Assembly: GCF_009674485.1 (NCBI RefSeq)
Contig: NZ_WKJJ01000024.1
Location: 1 to 64,000 of the forward strand
Reading direction: 5' to 3'
Length of the DNA: 64,000 nucleotides
From: Pseudoduganella rivuli
GTDB taxonomy: Bacteria; Pseudomonadota; Gammaproteobacteria; Burkholderiales; Burkholderiaceae_D
The first letter of the stretch is position 1; the number at the start of each line of letters is the position of its first letter. Positions 9,308-19,851 of this stretch are shown one piece after another. The notes under the pieces were generated by a model. That model did no database searches. It was given only the letters and a program-made list of their open reading frames with translations, and had not been told where the DNA came from. A program made the position numbers and the translations under genes.

Positions 9308-12300
9308 ATGGCCTCGATCGTCACCACATTTACCACGGCACAAATTGCCGGTTTAACCACGGCACAGGTTGCCATCTGGGGTACCCAGGACCTTGCCGCG
9401 CTGACAACGGATCAGGTGCAAGTGCTGAGTACAGCACAATTGCGGGCCATTAACAGCACCACGCTGCGCGCCATGACAGTGGCCGGCATCCAGGCCCTGA
9501 GCACGGACCAGCTGGCGGGATTCTCCACGCTGCAAGTGCCGAACCTGGGCACCAACCAGATTGCCGCACTGTCGCCCAGCCAGTTTTCGTATGGCTTGAA
9601 CAGTGCACAACTGGGTGCGCTGACGTCGATCCAGATCCCCGCGCTGAACTCTTACCAGATTTCCCAACTTGAGACGTCCGACATTGCCGACATGGGCACG
9701 CGCCAGATCAATGCGCTGACCACCCGGCAACTGGCCTTCCTCAGTGATGCCAACCTGGCCGCCCTGACCACCCAGCAAGCCGCGTCGCTGTCGTCGCGCC
9801 AGGTGGCGGGCCTGACCACGGCGCAGCTGAACGCGATGGAAACGTCGGACTTCGCCGCGTTGGGCACCGCGTCGCTGAACGCCCTGTCGCTGGCGCAAAT
9901 GCGCAGCCTGGACGATAGCCACGTCGCCGCCTTCAACACGCTGCAAATCCGCGGCCTGACCACGAATTTGCTGGCCGCGCTGACCACCGACCAGGTCGAT
10001 GCGCTGGAAACCAATGACCTGGCCGCGCTGACCACGTTCCAGCTGGGCATACTGACATCGGCGCAAATCGAAGGGTTGACGGCCGCCCAGCTGGGCGCCT
10101 TCAACACGCTGCAATCGACGTCGCTGACCACGTTGCAAATGGCGCGCATCAGCTCGACGCAACTGGCCGCGCTGAATTCGGTCTCCTTTGCCGCATTGAA
10201 GACCCACCAGATCGCCGCCCTGTCGACCGCCACCGTCAGCGCGCTGAACACGCTGCAACTGGGCCTGATCAACAGCCTGCAAATCCAGGCGCTGACCACC
10301 AAGCAGCTGCAAGCGCTGGATGCCACGCAAATCGCGGCATTGAATACCTTGCAGGCGTCGTCGCTGGCGACGCGCCAGGTGGCCACCCTGCTGACCAGCC
10401 AGCTGACGGCAATGGAAACCACGGACTTTGCCGCGCTCAAGTCGACGCAGCTGGCCGCGCTCAACACGCTGCAACTGTCGGTGCTGGACACCGGCTTTAT
10501 CGCCACGCTGAAGTCCACGCAAATCCCGGGCTTCGACACCAAGCAGATCCGCGCCCTGTCCAGCGACCAAATCGCCGCGCTGGCCACCAACGTGATCGCC
10601 GCGCTGAAGACGCACCAGTCGGCCGCGCTGTCGACCGACGCCATTGCCGGCATGGGCACCGCCCAGGCTGCGGCACTGAATACGCTGCAAGTGGCGGCGC
10701 TGACGTCGCTGCAGGCGCGCGTACTGACCACCGACCAGATCATCGCCCTGTCCAGCCAGCAAGCCAATGCGCTGGGCACGCGCCTGATTGCCGTGCTGAC
10801 CACCGACCAGCTGATGGCGCTGGAAACCGCGGACTTTACACGCCTGCAATCGCAAATGCTGGCCGCGCTGAACACGCTGCAACTGGCATCGCTGACGACC
10901 GACCAGATCGTCGCACTGAACACCCAGCAAGCGGGCGCGCTGACCACGCGCCAGATGCTGGCGCTGACGTCCGACCAGCTCAACGCGCTGGAATCGTCGG
11001 ACTTGCGCAGCCTGAAGACCAACCAGATTTCCGTGCTGACGACGGCGCAGATCGTCGCGCTGGCCAGCAGCCAGATCGCCGCGCTGACGTCGCTGCAAGC
11101 GGGCGCCATGACGTCGCTGCAACTGAGCGTGCTCGATACCGCGCAAATGGCGGCCTTCGCCAGCGCCGGCCTGACCGCGCTGAAGACCAACCAGATCGCC
11201 GCGCTGTCCACCGATAACATCGCCTCGATGGCGACCAGCCAGTTTGCCCAGCTCAATTCGCTGCAACTGGGTGCGCTGACGACGCTGCAGCTGACCGCGC
11301 TGAACACGGGCCACATGGTGGCGCTGACCACCTTGCAGGCCGGCGCGCTGAATACGCGCCAGCTGGCGTCGCTGAACAGCGACCAGGTCAATGCGATGGA
11401 AACCATCGACTGGGCCGCGCTGAAGACCCAGCAAGTCATCGCCCTGACCACCGACCAGGTGAGCGCGCTGGCGACGAACCTGATTGCCGCGCTGACCACG
11501 GCGCAGACTGCCGCGCTGACCACCAAGCAAGTGTCGGTACTGAACACGACGCAAATCGCGGCGATGGAAAGCAATGACTTTGCCGCGCTGAAATCGAACC
11601 AGCTGGCCGCGCTGACCAGCGACACGATAAGCCTGCTGTCCACCGCGCAGGTGGCCGGCATGGGCACGCTGCAAGTCACGCAACTGAACACGTCGCAAAT
11701 CGCCGCGCTGTCGTCCGACCAGATCATCGGCTTGCGCACCAGCCAGGTGGCGGCGCTGTCGTCGCAGCAAGTGGCGGCCCTGCAAACCAGCCAGCTGGAC
11801 GCATTGCCAAGTGCATCGTTTGCCGTGCTGAAAACCAACCAGCTGGTGGCGCTGACGTCCGACCAGCTGATGGCCCTGAACACGTCGCAAATCGTCGGCA
11901 TGACGACGGCGCAAGCGGTCACGTTCACCAGCAAACAAGTGTCGATGCTGACCAGCCTGCAACTGGCCGCGATGGAAACGTCCGACCTGGCCGCATTGCG
12001 CTCGAACCAGGTGGCGGCGCTGTCGACCGACGCCATGACCGGCCTGACCACCACGCAAGTGCAGGCGCTGACGTCGCTGCAACTGGGTTCGCTGACGTCG
12101 ACCCAGGTCCAGAACCTTTCCACCGACCAGGTGGTGGCGTTGACCACGAGCCAGGCGTCGAACCTGGGCACCCGCCAGGTCGTGGCGCTGACCAGCGACC
12201 AGCTCGGTGCATTGGAATCGCAAGACTTCGCCGCGTTCAAGACTCACCAGACCGCCGCGCTGACCTCCGACCAGATTGCCGCGCTGCCGACCGCGCTGGT

Positions 12301-15300
12301 GGTCGCGCTGACGACCCTGCAAGCGGGCAACCTGACCACGCAGCAAATCGCCAGCCTGACGTCCGACCAGACCAAGGCCATGGAAACCAACGACCTGGCC
12401 GCGTTGAAGACGCACCAGGTGGCGGTGCTGGGCACCGACAACCTGGCCGCGTTGACCACCGATCAAATGCGCGCCATCACGTCGCTGCAAATCGGCGCGC
12501 TGACGTCGGTCCAGCTGAACGTGCTGTCGAGCGACAATATCGCCGCGCTGACCACGCTGCAAGTGACCAACCTGCGCACCAACCAGATCGCCGCCCTGTC
12601 GACGGATCTGCTGGGCGCGGTGGAAACCATCGACTTCGCCGCGCTGCGCACCAACCAGGTCGCGGCGCTGACGTCGCTGCAAACGGGTACGCTGTCGACC
12701 AGCCTGCTGGCCGCGCTGACCACGCAGCAAACCGGCGCGCTGTCCACGCCGCAAATCGCATCGCTGTCCACCGACCAGATCCGCGCGCTGGAGACCAATG
12801 ACCTGGCGTCGCTGAAGACGGCGCAACTGGGCGGCCTCTCCACCGACCACCTGGCGGCGCTGACCACCGACCAGTTGCTGGCGCTGACGTCGACGCAAAT
12901 GGCGGCGCTGAGCAGCCTGCAATTCTCGGCGCTGACCACCGACCAGCTGGGCTTGCTGAATTCCGTCCAGCTGACGTCGCTGTCGACGGCGCAAATCATC
13001 GGCCTGACCACGTACCAGCTGGCCGGCCTGTCGACCACCGCATTCTCGCGCCTGAAAGTCACGCAAATTGCCGCGCTGACCACGTTGCAGGTGGCCGGTC
13101 TCGACACCGCCCACATCGTGGCGCTCAACTCGCTGCAAGCGGCGGCCTTGACCACGCTGCAAATCGGCGCGCTGACCACCGACCAGGTGGCGGCCTTCGA
13201 TACGGAAGATCTCGGTTCGCTGAAGACCAACCAGCTGGCATCGCTGAAGACGGACCAGATCGGCGCATTGACCACCGACCAGCTGCAAAGCCTGAAGGCA
13301 TCGCAAATCACGGCCTTCAACAGCACCCAGCTGCCGGGCCTGTCGTCGCTGCAAATCGCGGCGCTGACGTCGCTGCAAGTGTCCAGCCTGAACACGGCGC
13401 AAATCCAGGCGCTGGCCACCAGCCAGCTGGCCGCGCTGGAAACCGACGATTTCGCCAGCCTGAAAGCCACCCAACTGGCCGCGCTGACCAGCGACCAGGC
13501 GTACAACCTGACCACCCTGCACGTGCAGGCGCTGACCACGCTGCAGGCCGCATCGCTGACCAGCACGCAGTTGTCGGCCCTGAGCACGGCCGGCATTGCC
13601 GCCATCGAACTGGAAGACCTGGCCGTCATCAAGGTCGGCCCGCTGGCGTACCTGACCAGCGCCCAGGTTGCCGCGCTGACCACCGACCAGGTGGTGGCGC
13701 TGACCAGCCTGCAAATCGGCGCACTGACGACGGAACACATCGCGTCGCTGACCACCGACCAGTTGCGCGCCATGGAAGTGGTCGACCTGGCCACGTTGCG
13801 CGCCAACCAGCTGGGCGCACTGACCACCCTGCAACTGACGTCGCTGCAAGACTTCCAGGTGCAGGCGCTGACGTCGCTGCAACTGACGTTGCTGAACAGC
13901 GAGCAATTCCAGTCGCTGACCACCGACCAGATCGTGGCGCTGACGTCGTCGCAAATCCGTTCGCTGAACACGCTGCAAATTTCGACGATGACGTCGACGC
14001 AGCTGGCGGCCATGGAACTGGACGATTTCGCCCTGCTGAAAACCAACCAGATTGCCGCGCTGACCACCGACCAGGCTACCTGGCTCAGCAATGACCAGAT
14101 CATTTCGCTGGCCACGCAGCAAACGGCGGCGCTGACCACCGACCAGTTGCTGGCCATGACCACGGCGCAGTTGCAGCAGATCGAGTGGGATGACATCGCG
14201 ATTCTGACCACGTTGCAACTGTCCGCACTGGGCACGAAACAACTGGAAGCGCTGACGGAAGAACAGTTGCAAAGCTTCACCACGCTGCAAATGCGTGCAC
14301 TCAATTCCGACCAGCTGAGCGCGCTGAGCACCGCACGCATCGTGTCGCTGACGTCCGCACAACTGAATGCGCTGACGTCGGCCCAGATTCCGAACTTCAC
14401 GACCCTGCAAATCCGGGCGATTGAAATCGATGACTTCGCTGCACTGACCACGCGCCAGATCGCCAACATGGCCAGCGAGCAAGTACATGCGCTGACCACC
14501 GACCAGATCATTGCGCTGACCACGTTGCAAGCCTCGGCGCTGAACTCCGACCAGTTGCAGGCGCTGTCGTCCGACCAGCTCAACGCGCTGGAAGCGGAAG
14601 ACCTGGCCGTGCTGGCGTACAACCCGGCGATGGTGTTGACCAGCAACCTGATTGCACTGCTGAACATCACGCAAATCCCGAACCTGACCACCAGCCAGCT
14701 GGCGGCCATGGACAGCGACCAGGTGGGCGCCTTCACCACCGACCAGATCGACGCGCTGACCACGTACCAGGTCACGGCACTGCAATCGAGCGTGTTGCAG
14801 GCGCTGCGCAGCGACCAGTTGCGCGCCATTGCCGTCGACGACGTGGCCGTCATGACCACGGCGCAAATCAATGCCATCACCAGCGAGCAGGTCGGCCAGC
14901 TGACCACCGACCAGGTGCAGGCGCTGACCACGGCGCACCTGGCGAACATGGCCACCGGCCAGTTGCAGGCGCTGACGTCGTCGCAACTGGTGGCCATGGA
15001 ATCGCAAGACCTGGCCGCGATCCGCACCAGCAACGTGACGGCGCTGACCAGCGACCAATTGATCAGCCTGGGCTCGGACCAGGTGGTGTACCTGACGTCG
15101 GCCCAGTTGAACGCGCTGAACAGCGAACAATTGCAATCGCTGACCACCAGCCAGTTCGCCGTGCTGACCACGGTGCAATCCGGCGGCCTGACCACCGACC
15201 AGATCGGATTACTGCTGAGCACGCAAGTGGCGGCGCTGGACGTGGCCAATGTTGCCCGCATGTCCACCCTGCAACTGAATGCCCTCGACACCGTGCAGCT

Positions 15301-18300
15301 GGGCGGCCTGACCACCGACCAGGTGGCGGCGCTGAGCACGCTGCAAGTATCGACCCTGGATACCACGCTGGTGGCCGCACTGACCAGCGACCAGTTGAAC
15401 GCGCTGGAAACCAATGATTTGCGCGCCCTGAAGAGCGCGCAAATCGCCGCGCTGACCACCGTCCAGGTGGGTGCGTTGTCCACCGACCTGTTTGCCCTGC
15501 TGACCACCTTGCAACTGGGCGGCCTGGACACCGAACAAGTTAGCGTGCTGTCCACCGACCAGGTGGCGGCCCTGACCACGCAGCAGGCGGCCATCCTGAC
15601 CAGCGACCAGTTGAATGCGCTGACCAGCACGCAAATCGCGGCGATCGAAACCGTTGATTTGAAAGCGCTGAAGACCAGCCAGATCCAGGCGCTGTCCAGC
15701 ACGCAGGTGGCGGCGCTGTCCACCGACCAGTTCAGCATCCTGACGACGGCGCAGATTGCCGCGCTGTCCGCGTCGCAAATCAACACCGGCGTCACCACCG
15801 ACCAGGTTGCCGCGCTGACCACGCTGCAAGTACGCGCGCTGTCCAGCGCCCAGTTCGACGCGATGACGTCGGACCAGGTGGCGGCCATTGAAACCACCGA
15901 CCTCGGCGCGCTGAGCTCGCTGCAAATGTCGACCCTGGGCACCGGCTTGCTGTCGTCGCTGACGACCATGCAAGTCAATGCGCTGTCGACGTCGGCACTG
16001 GCCGGCCTCAGCACCCTGCAACTGTCGGAAGGCATCACGTCCGACCAATTGTCGACGCTGGGCACGCACCAGCTGAACGCGCTGTCGACGCTGCAATTCT
16101 CGACCCTGGCCAGCCAGCAAATCGCCGTGCTGTCCACGGTCCAGATGGCGGCCCTCGGCACCAAGGCTGTCGCGGCGCTGACCACGGACCAGATCATGCT
16201 GGGCCTGACCAGCGAACAGGTGGCGGCGTTCAATACGGCAGCCATCACGACCTTGAAGTCCAGCCAGATTTCGGCCCTGCAAGATGGCCACCTGGCTTCG
16301 CTGAATACGCAGCAACTGGGCGTGATGACCAGCGTCCAGATGGCAGGCTTCGATACGCACCAGTTGAATGCGCTCGACACCCTGCAAATCAGTGCGCTGA
16401 GCACGGCGGCGATCGCGTCGCTGAGCACCGCGCTGATCAACGATGGCTTGAGCAATACGAACATTGCCGCACTGACGACTGCCCAGGCGGTTGCGCTGAC
16501 CACGTTGCAGTTGAATGCAATGACCAGCGACCAGTTGAATGCGTTTGAAACCAGCGACCTGGCCGTCCTGACCACCAAGCAGATCAGCTTGCTGGACAGC
16601 ACGCTGTTCCTCGAACTGAACAGCGCGCAAGTGGCGGCCCTGACCACGTTGCAAGTGCGGTCGCTGACCACCCTGCAAATGGCGGCGCTCGATACCGCGA
16701 ACTTCGCGGAACTGTCCACGGATCAGCTGGCGGCCCTGACGTCCACGCAAATCCGCGCCATCGATACCGGCACCCTGTCGACGCTGCCGACCAGCAACCT
16801 GGTCAGCCTGGCGACCGCCCAGCTGGCGTCGCTGTCGACGTTGCAGATTTCCAGCCTGGCGCTGACGCAAGTGCCGGTGCTGACCACGGACCAGATCCCG
16901 GCCCTCACCAGCGTGCAGATTGCCGCGCTGTCGGCCGACCAGATGCTGGCCGTGACGACCTTGCAAATCGGCGCGCTGACGACGGCCCAGATCGGCTACC
17001 TCAGCACGGTGCAACTCCCGGCGCTGACCAACGCCCAGCTGGCGGCGATTTCCACCGACCAGATCCAGGCCATCAAGGTCAGCCAGATCACATCGCTGTC
17101 GGTCGACCAGATCGGCCTGCTGTCCAGCGACCAGTTGACCAGCTTCACGACGCTGCAGATCAGCAACCTCAGCAATACCCAGGTTGCCGCCCTGACCGGC
17201 TCGCAAGCGTCGACCCTGGCCACGCAGCAAATTACCGCGCTGAAGAATTCGCAACTGGCGGTCTGGACCGTGGACCACATCAGCGCACTGACCACCGAAC
17301 AGGTGGGTGTGATGACGACGTCGCAGATCAGCAACCTCAGCACCGACCAGATCGGCTACCTGCAGGACAGCCAGTTCGAAGGCTTCACCACCACGCAAGT
17401 GGCGGCGTTGAAGGCCAGCCAGGTGTCGGTCCTGAGCGCGACGCAGCTGTCGTCGCTCAGCGATGCGCAAGTGCAGGCGCTGACCACGGCCCACGTGGCG
17501 GCGCTGACCACGGCGCAAGTGTCGGCCCTGCCGCTGACGCAGCTGAACGCGCTGAACACCTTGCAACTGCAGGCGCTGAAAGCCACGCAAGTGCAGGCGC
17601 TGACCACGGAACAGGTGGCCGGCTTCAACACGCTGCAAGCGTCCGCGCTGAGCACGCTGGCGCTGGTGTCGTTCACCACCACGCAAATCAAGGCGCTGGA
17701 AGTGGCCGACCTGGCCGCCATGTCGCTGGCGCAAGTCAACACCTTCAGCGCCAGCCAGGTTGCCGCGATGACCACCGACCAGACCATGGCGCTGAACGCC
17801 GGTTCGTCGTACTACGCGTCGCCGCTGGTGCTGGACCTGGATGGCAACGGTGTCACCACCGTCAGCCTGGCCCAGGGCGTGGCGTTCGACATCTACGCCG
17901 ACGGCAAGCCGGTGCAAACCGGCTGGGTGGCGCCGCAGGATGGCTTGCTGGCGCTGGACCGCAACAATGACGGCGTCGTCAACGATGCCGGCGAACTGTT
18001 CGGCGACCATACGAAACTGGCCGACGGCGGCACCGCCAGCGACGGTTACCAGGCGCTGGCAGCGCTGGACGCCAACGCGGACGGCGTCATCGACAGCAGC
18101 GACGCGGCGTACAGCCAGTTGCGCGTGTGGGTCGACGCCAATACCGATGGCGTCAGCACGAGCGCCGAACTGCACACGCTGCAAAGCCTGGACATCACGT
18201 CCGTGACGGTGAAAGCGCAAACCGACGGCAGCGTCGACCATGGCAACATCGTGGGCCTGAAGTCGACCTACACCCGGGGCGACGGCAGCACCGGCGACAG

Positions 18301-18589
18301 CGCCGACGTCTGGTTCCGCACCAGCAAGTCGGCAATGTCGGCCCAGGTCAGCAGCCTGTCGCATGCACTGTCGAGCTACGCACTGGCGCAAAGCACCGCG
18401 CCGGTCACCGTCCAGTTCACGCTCGATACCGGCAGCGAACAATCGCAGACCGTGCAGCAAATGGCCGACGCCATGCGCGACTTCACCACCCACTCGCCGT
18501 TGCTGTCGACGGCGCCGGTGGAACGTCCGGATGGCATGCAAAGCCTGAAACAGGGGCAGACCGGCTGGCTGGCCTTGCCAGGCAAGTAA
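9308..18589 (+). CDS. Giant octapeptide-repeat protein 1, predicted type I secretion substrate
   Basis: 3093 aa. There is no signal peptide; repeats begin within the first dozen residues. About 350 octads of the form A-L-[TSN]-[TS]-x-Q-[ILV]-x run to about residue 2830. Then follows a non-repeat C-terminal domain with PLVLDLDGNG, ALDRNNDGVVNDAGELFG and ALDANADGVIDSSD, which are EF-hand-like Ca-binding loops typical of FrpC/RTX-type exported proteins. It ends in a tail closing with GWLALPGK. The AGGAG ribosome-binding site at 9296-9300 is seven bases from ATG. The strand is secure because the C-terminal domain, RBS and terminator agree, although long open frames also exist antisense. The product is almost free of Cys and very rich in Ala, Leu, Thr, Ser and Gln. 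Probable role: secreted surface coat, adhesin or matrix protein. Export by the ABC/MFP pair at 33585-37097 is inferred. Confidence 0.85.
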   Translation: MASIVTTFTTAQIAGLTTAQVAIWGTQDLAALTTDQVQVLSTAQLRAINSTTLRAMTVAGIQALSTDQLAGFSTLQVPNLGTNQIAALSPSQFSYGLNSAQLGALTSIQIPALNSYQISQLETSDIADMGTRQINALTTRQLAFLSDANLAALTTQQAASLSSRQVAGLTTAQLNAMETSDFAALGTASLNALSLAQMRSLDDSHVAAFNTLQIRGLTTNLLAALTTDQVDALETNDLAALTTFQLGILTSAQIEGLTAAQLGAFNTLQSTSLTTLQMARISSTQLAALNSVSFAALKTHQIAALSTATVSALNTLQLGLINSLQIQALTTKQLQALDATQIAALNTLQASSLATRQVATLLTSQLTAMETTDFAALKSTQLAALNTLQLSVLDTGFIATLKSTQIPGFDTKQIRALSSDQIAALATNVIAALKTHQSAALSTDAIAGMGTAQAAALNTLQVAALTSLQARVLTTDQIIALSSQQANALGTRLIAVLTTDQLMALETADFTRLQSQMLAALNTLQLASLTTDQIVALNTQQAGALTTRQMLALTSDQLNALESSDLRSLKTNQISVLTTAQIVALASSQIAALTSLQAGAMTSLQLSVLDTAQMAAFASAGLTALKTNQIAALSTDNIASMATSQFAQLNSLQLGALTTLQLTALNTGHMVALTTLQAGALNTRQLASLNSDQVNAMETIDWAALKTQQVIALTTDQVSALATNLIAALTTAQTAALTTKQVSVLNTTQIAAMESNDFAALKSNQLAALTSDTISLLSTAQVAGMGTLQVTQLNTSQIAALSSDQIIGLRTSQVAALSSQQVAALQTSQLDALPSASFAVLKTNQLVALTSDQLMALNTSQIVGMTTAQAVTFTSKQVSMLTSLQLAAMETSDLAALRSNQVAALSTDAMTGLTTTQVQALTSLQLGSLTSTQVQNLSTDQVVALTTSQASNLGTRQVVALTSDQLGALESQDFAAFKTHQTAALTSDQIAALPTALVVALTTLQAGNLTTQQIASLTSDQTKAMETNDLAALKTHQVAVLGTDNLAALTTDQMRAITSLQIGALTSVQLNVLSSDNIAALTTLQVTNLRTNQIAALSTDLLGAVETIDFAALRTNQVAALTSLQTGTLSTSLLAALTTQQTGALSTPQIASLSTDQIRALETNDLASLKTAQLGGLSTDHLAALTTDQLLALTSTQMAALSSLQFSALTTDQLGLLNSVQLTSLSTAQIIGLTTYQLAGLSTTAFSRLKVTQIAALTTLQVAGLDTAHIVALNSLQAAALTTLQIGALTTDQVAAFDTEDLGSLKTNQLASLKTDQIGALTTDQLQSLKASQITAFNSTQLPGLSSLQIAALTSLQVSSLNTAQIQALATSQLAALETDDFASLKATQLAALTSDQAYNLTTLHVQALTTLQAASLTSTQLSALSTAGIAAIELEDLAVIKVGPLAYLTSAQVAALTTDQVVALTSLQIGALTTEHIASLTTDQLRAMEVVDLATLRANQLGALTTLQLTSLQDFQVQALTSLQLTLLNSEQFQSLTTDQIVALTSSQIRSLNTLQISTMTSTQLAAMELDDFALLKTNQIAALTTDQATWLSNDQIISLATQQTAALTTDQLLAMTTAQLQQIEWDDIAILTTLQLSALGTKQLEALTEEQLQSFTTLQMRALNSDQLSALSTARIVSLTSAQLNALTSAQIPNFTTLQIRAIEIDDFAALTTRQIANMASEQVHALTTDQIIALTTLQASALNSDQLQALSSDQLNALEAEDLAVLAYNPAMVLTSNLIALLNITQIPNLTTSQLAAMDSDQVGAFTTDQIDALTTYQVTALQSSVLQALRSDQLRAIAVDDVAVMTTAQINAITSEQVGQLTTDQVQALTTAHLANMATGQLQALTSSQLVAMESQDLAAIRTSNVTALTSDQLISLGSDQVVYLTSAQLNALNSEQLQSLTTSQFAVLTTVQSGGLTTDQIGLLLSTQVAALDVANVARMSTLQLNALDTVQLGGLTTDQVAALSTLQVSTLDTTLVAALTSDQLNALETNDLRALKSAQIAALTTVQVGALSTDLFALLTTLQLGGLDTEQVSVLSTDQVAALTTQQAAILTSDQLNALTSTQIAAIETVDLKALKTSQIQALSSTQVAALSTDQFSILTTAQIAALSASQINTGVTTDQVAALTTLQVRALSSAQFDAMTSDQVAAIETTDLGALSSLQMSTLGTGLLSSLTTMQVNALSTSALAGLSTLQLSEGITSDQLSTLGTHQLNALSTLQFSTLASQQIAVLSTVQMAALGTKAVAALTTDQIMLGLTSEQVAAFNTAAITTLKSSQISALQDGHLASLNTQQLGVMTSVQMAGFDTHQLNALDTLQISALSTAAIASLSTALINDGLSNTNIAALTTAQAVALTTLQLNAMTSDQLNAFETSDLAVLTTKQISLLDSTLFLELNSAQVAALTTLQVRSLTTLQMAALDTANFAELSTDQLAALTSTQIRAIDTGTLSTLPTSNLVSLATAQLASLSTLQISSLALTQVPVLTTDQIPALTSVQIAALSADQMLAVTTLQIGALTTAQIGYLSTVQLPALTNAQLAAISTDQIQAIKVSQITSLSVDQIGLLSSDQLTSFTTLQISNLSNTQVAALTGSQASTLATQQITALKNSQLAVWTVDHISALTTEQVGVMTTSQISNLSTDQIGYLQDSQFEGFTTTQVAALKASQVSVLSATQLSSLSDAQVQALTTAHVAALTTAQVSALPLTQLNALNTLQLQALKATQVQALTTEQVAGFNTLQASALSTLALVSFTTTQIKALEVADLAAMSLAQVNTFSASQVAAMTTDQTMALNAGSSYYASPLVLDLDGNGVTTVSLAQGVAFDIYADGKPVQTGWVAPQDGLLALDRNNDGVVNDAGELFGDHTKLADGGTASDGYQALAALDANADGVIDSSDAAYSQLRVWVDANTDGVSTSAELHTLQSLDITSVTVKAQTDGSVDHGNIVGLKSTYTRGDGSTGDSADVWFRTSKSAMSAQVSSLSHALSSYALAQSTAPVTVQFTLDTGSEQSQTVQQMADAMRDFTTHSPLLSTAPVERPDGMQSLKQGQTGWLALPGK
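9335..17800 (+). repeat. 24-bp (octapeptide) tandem array with 168/240-bp higher-order cadence
   Basis: The coding array repeats every 24 bp with strong protein and moderate DNA conservation. Marker octads of the type A-[LM]-E-x-x-D-x-A start at 10409, 10817, 10985, 11393, 11561, 11969, 12209, 12377, 12617, 12785, 13193, 13433, 13601, 13769 and 14009. The spacings are only 168, 240 or 408 bp, that is 7, 10 or 17 octads. Where a gap is 408, a degenerate marker (for example one followed by ALKTHQ or SMATSQ) lies at the expected intermediate point. Confidence 0.9.
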
Positions 18590-18598
18590 TCCCTGACG

Positions 18599-18629
18599 CT
18601 ACAAGCCGGCGCAAAGCGCCGGCTTGTAG
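18599..18629 (+). terminator. Perfect 14-bp hairpin after giant gene 1
   Basis: Arms 18599-18612 and 18616-18629 are perfectly complementary around an AAA loop, ten bases after the stop codon. There is no U-run after the stem, so termination may be Rho-assisted, or the hairpin may protect the mRNA 3' end. Confidence 0.65.
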
Positions 18630-19074
18630 CGCCTGCCGGTTGTAGCGCCACAACGCCGCCCCGCGCGGCGCCTGCCTCCGCGCGCCATGCCGGAGCGGCA
18701 AGACCACTTCACATTTCGTCACCAGCCCCGTTGCGTGCAAGGCGCAACCCGCGCCATCCCGTTACAGCGACGTTCGCATCAAATTACCTGAGGTTCGGCG
18801 GCGATGCCGCCACCCTGACTAAGCAGCAGGCAACAGGTGTGGTCGCCTCATCATTTTCAGTCTCACAAGCCGCGCGCCGTCGATTGTTTGCAAGCAGGCA
18901 GTTTCGCCCGTACGACCGGGCAGTTTGCCCCGGGAAAGCGGCAAGAAAGCTGTCCACAACCCCTTTGTTTCTGGTTTAGAATACTTCTCGCTGGCCCATA
19001 ATAGGACCAACAGACGAATCGCCGCCTCCATGCGCATTCCGCTGCCATCAGTTCAATCATAAAAAGGGAGCACC
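18630..19074 (+). other. Non-coding gap before the glycan operon
   Basis: No convincing gene is seen in these 445 bp. The last 120 bp are AT-richer and should contain the promoter of the operon. TTTAGA (about 18974) and CATAAT (about 18997) are a weak -35/-10 pair. A GGGAG ribosome-binding site precedes rfbF. Confidence 0.5.
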
Positions 19075-19851
19075 ATGAAAGCAGTCATTCTCGCAGGCGG
19101 CCTGGGAACACGTCTCAGCGAAGAGACGACGATCAAACCCAAACCGATGGTGGAAGTCGGTGGCAAGCCTATCCTGTGGCACATCCTGAAGAGCTACTCC
19201 CAGCACGGCATCAACGATTTCGTGATCTGCTGTGGCTACAAGGGCTACATCATCAAAGAATTCTTCGCCAACTACTTCCTGCACACGTCCGACGTGACGT
19301 TCGACTTGCAGCAGAATTCCATGGAAGTGCACGAGCGCCATGCGGAACCGTGGAAAGTCACGCTGGTCGACACCGGCGAATCCACGCAAACGGGCGGCCG
19401 CCTGCGCCGCGTGCGCCAGCACGTGGAAAAGGATGAAGCGTTTTGCTTCACGTATGGCGACGGCGTGTCCGACATCGATATCGGCGCATCGATCCGCTTC
19501 CACCAGCAGCATGGCAAGCTGGCCACGATGACGGCCGTGCAGCCGCCGGGCCGCTTCGGTGCGCTGGAACTGGACGGTACCCGCATCAGCGCCTTCAAGG
19601 AAAAGCCGCAAGGCGACGGCAACTGGGTCAACGGCGGCTACTTCGTGCTGTCGCCGAAAGTCATCGATTACATCGGTGAAGAAGACAGCGCCGTGTGGGA
19701 AAAGGAACCGCTGGAACGCCTGGCCAACGATGGCCAGCTGCACGCCTTCCACCACGATGGTTTCTGGCAGCCGATGGATACGCTGCGCGACCGCGTCTTG
19801 CTGGAAGACTTGTGGGCCAGCGGTAAAGCGCCATGGAAGCGCTGGGCATGA
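19075..19851 (+). CDS. rfbF: Glucose-1-phosphate cytidylyltransferase
   Basis: 258 aa, the family length. It has the nucleotidyltransferase signature MKAVILAGGLGTRLSEET followed by KPKPMVEVGGKPILWH, and the GDGVSDIDI metal-binding Asp region. The enzyme makes CDP-glucose from CTP and glucose-1-phosphate, the entry step to CDP-3,6-dideoxyhexoses (the RfbF/DdhA family). It is the first gene of a tightly packed plus-strand operon, and its stop overlaps the start of rfbG (ATGA). Cytosolic. Confidence 0.95.
   Translation: MKAVILAGGLGTRLSEETTIKPKPMVEVGGKPILWHILKSYSQHGINDFVICCGYKGYIIKEFFANYFLHTSDVTFDLQQNSMEVHERHAEPWKVTLVDTGESTQTGGRLRRVRQHVEKDEAFCFTYGDGVSDIDIGASIRFHQQHGKLATMTAVQPPGRFGALELDGTRISAFKEKPQGDGNWVNGGYFVLSPKVIDYIGEEDSAVWEKEPLERLANDGQLHAFHHDGFWQPMDTLRDRVLLEDLWASGKAPWKRWA

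Noticed and set aside
9353..18541. Very long antisense open frames (1941, 1418, 1110 codons) opposite giant gene 1
   Set aside because: They are shadows of the 24-bp repeat, rich in Arg/Gln/Gly or Ser/Val/Cys with no domain. The plus-strand frame has the RBS, the Ca-binding C-terminal domain and a terminator.
9308..18589. Interpretation of the giant proteins as classical RTX toxins
   Set aside because: There are no GGxGxDxUx nonapeptide runs and no acyltransferase gene; only the C-terminal EF-hand-like region is RTX-associated.
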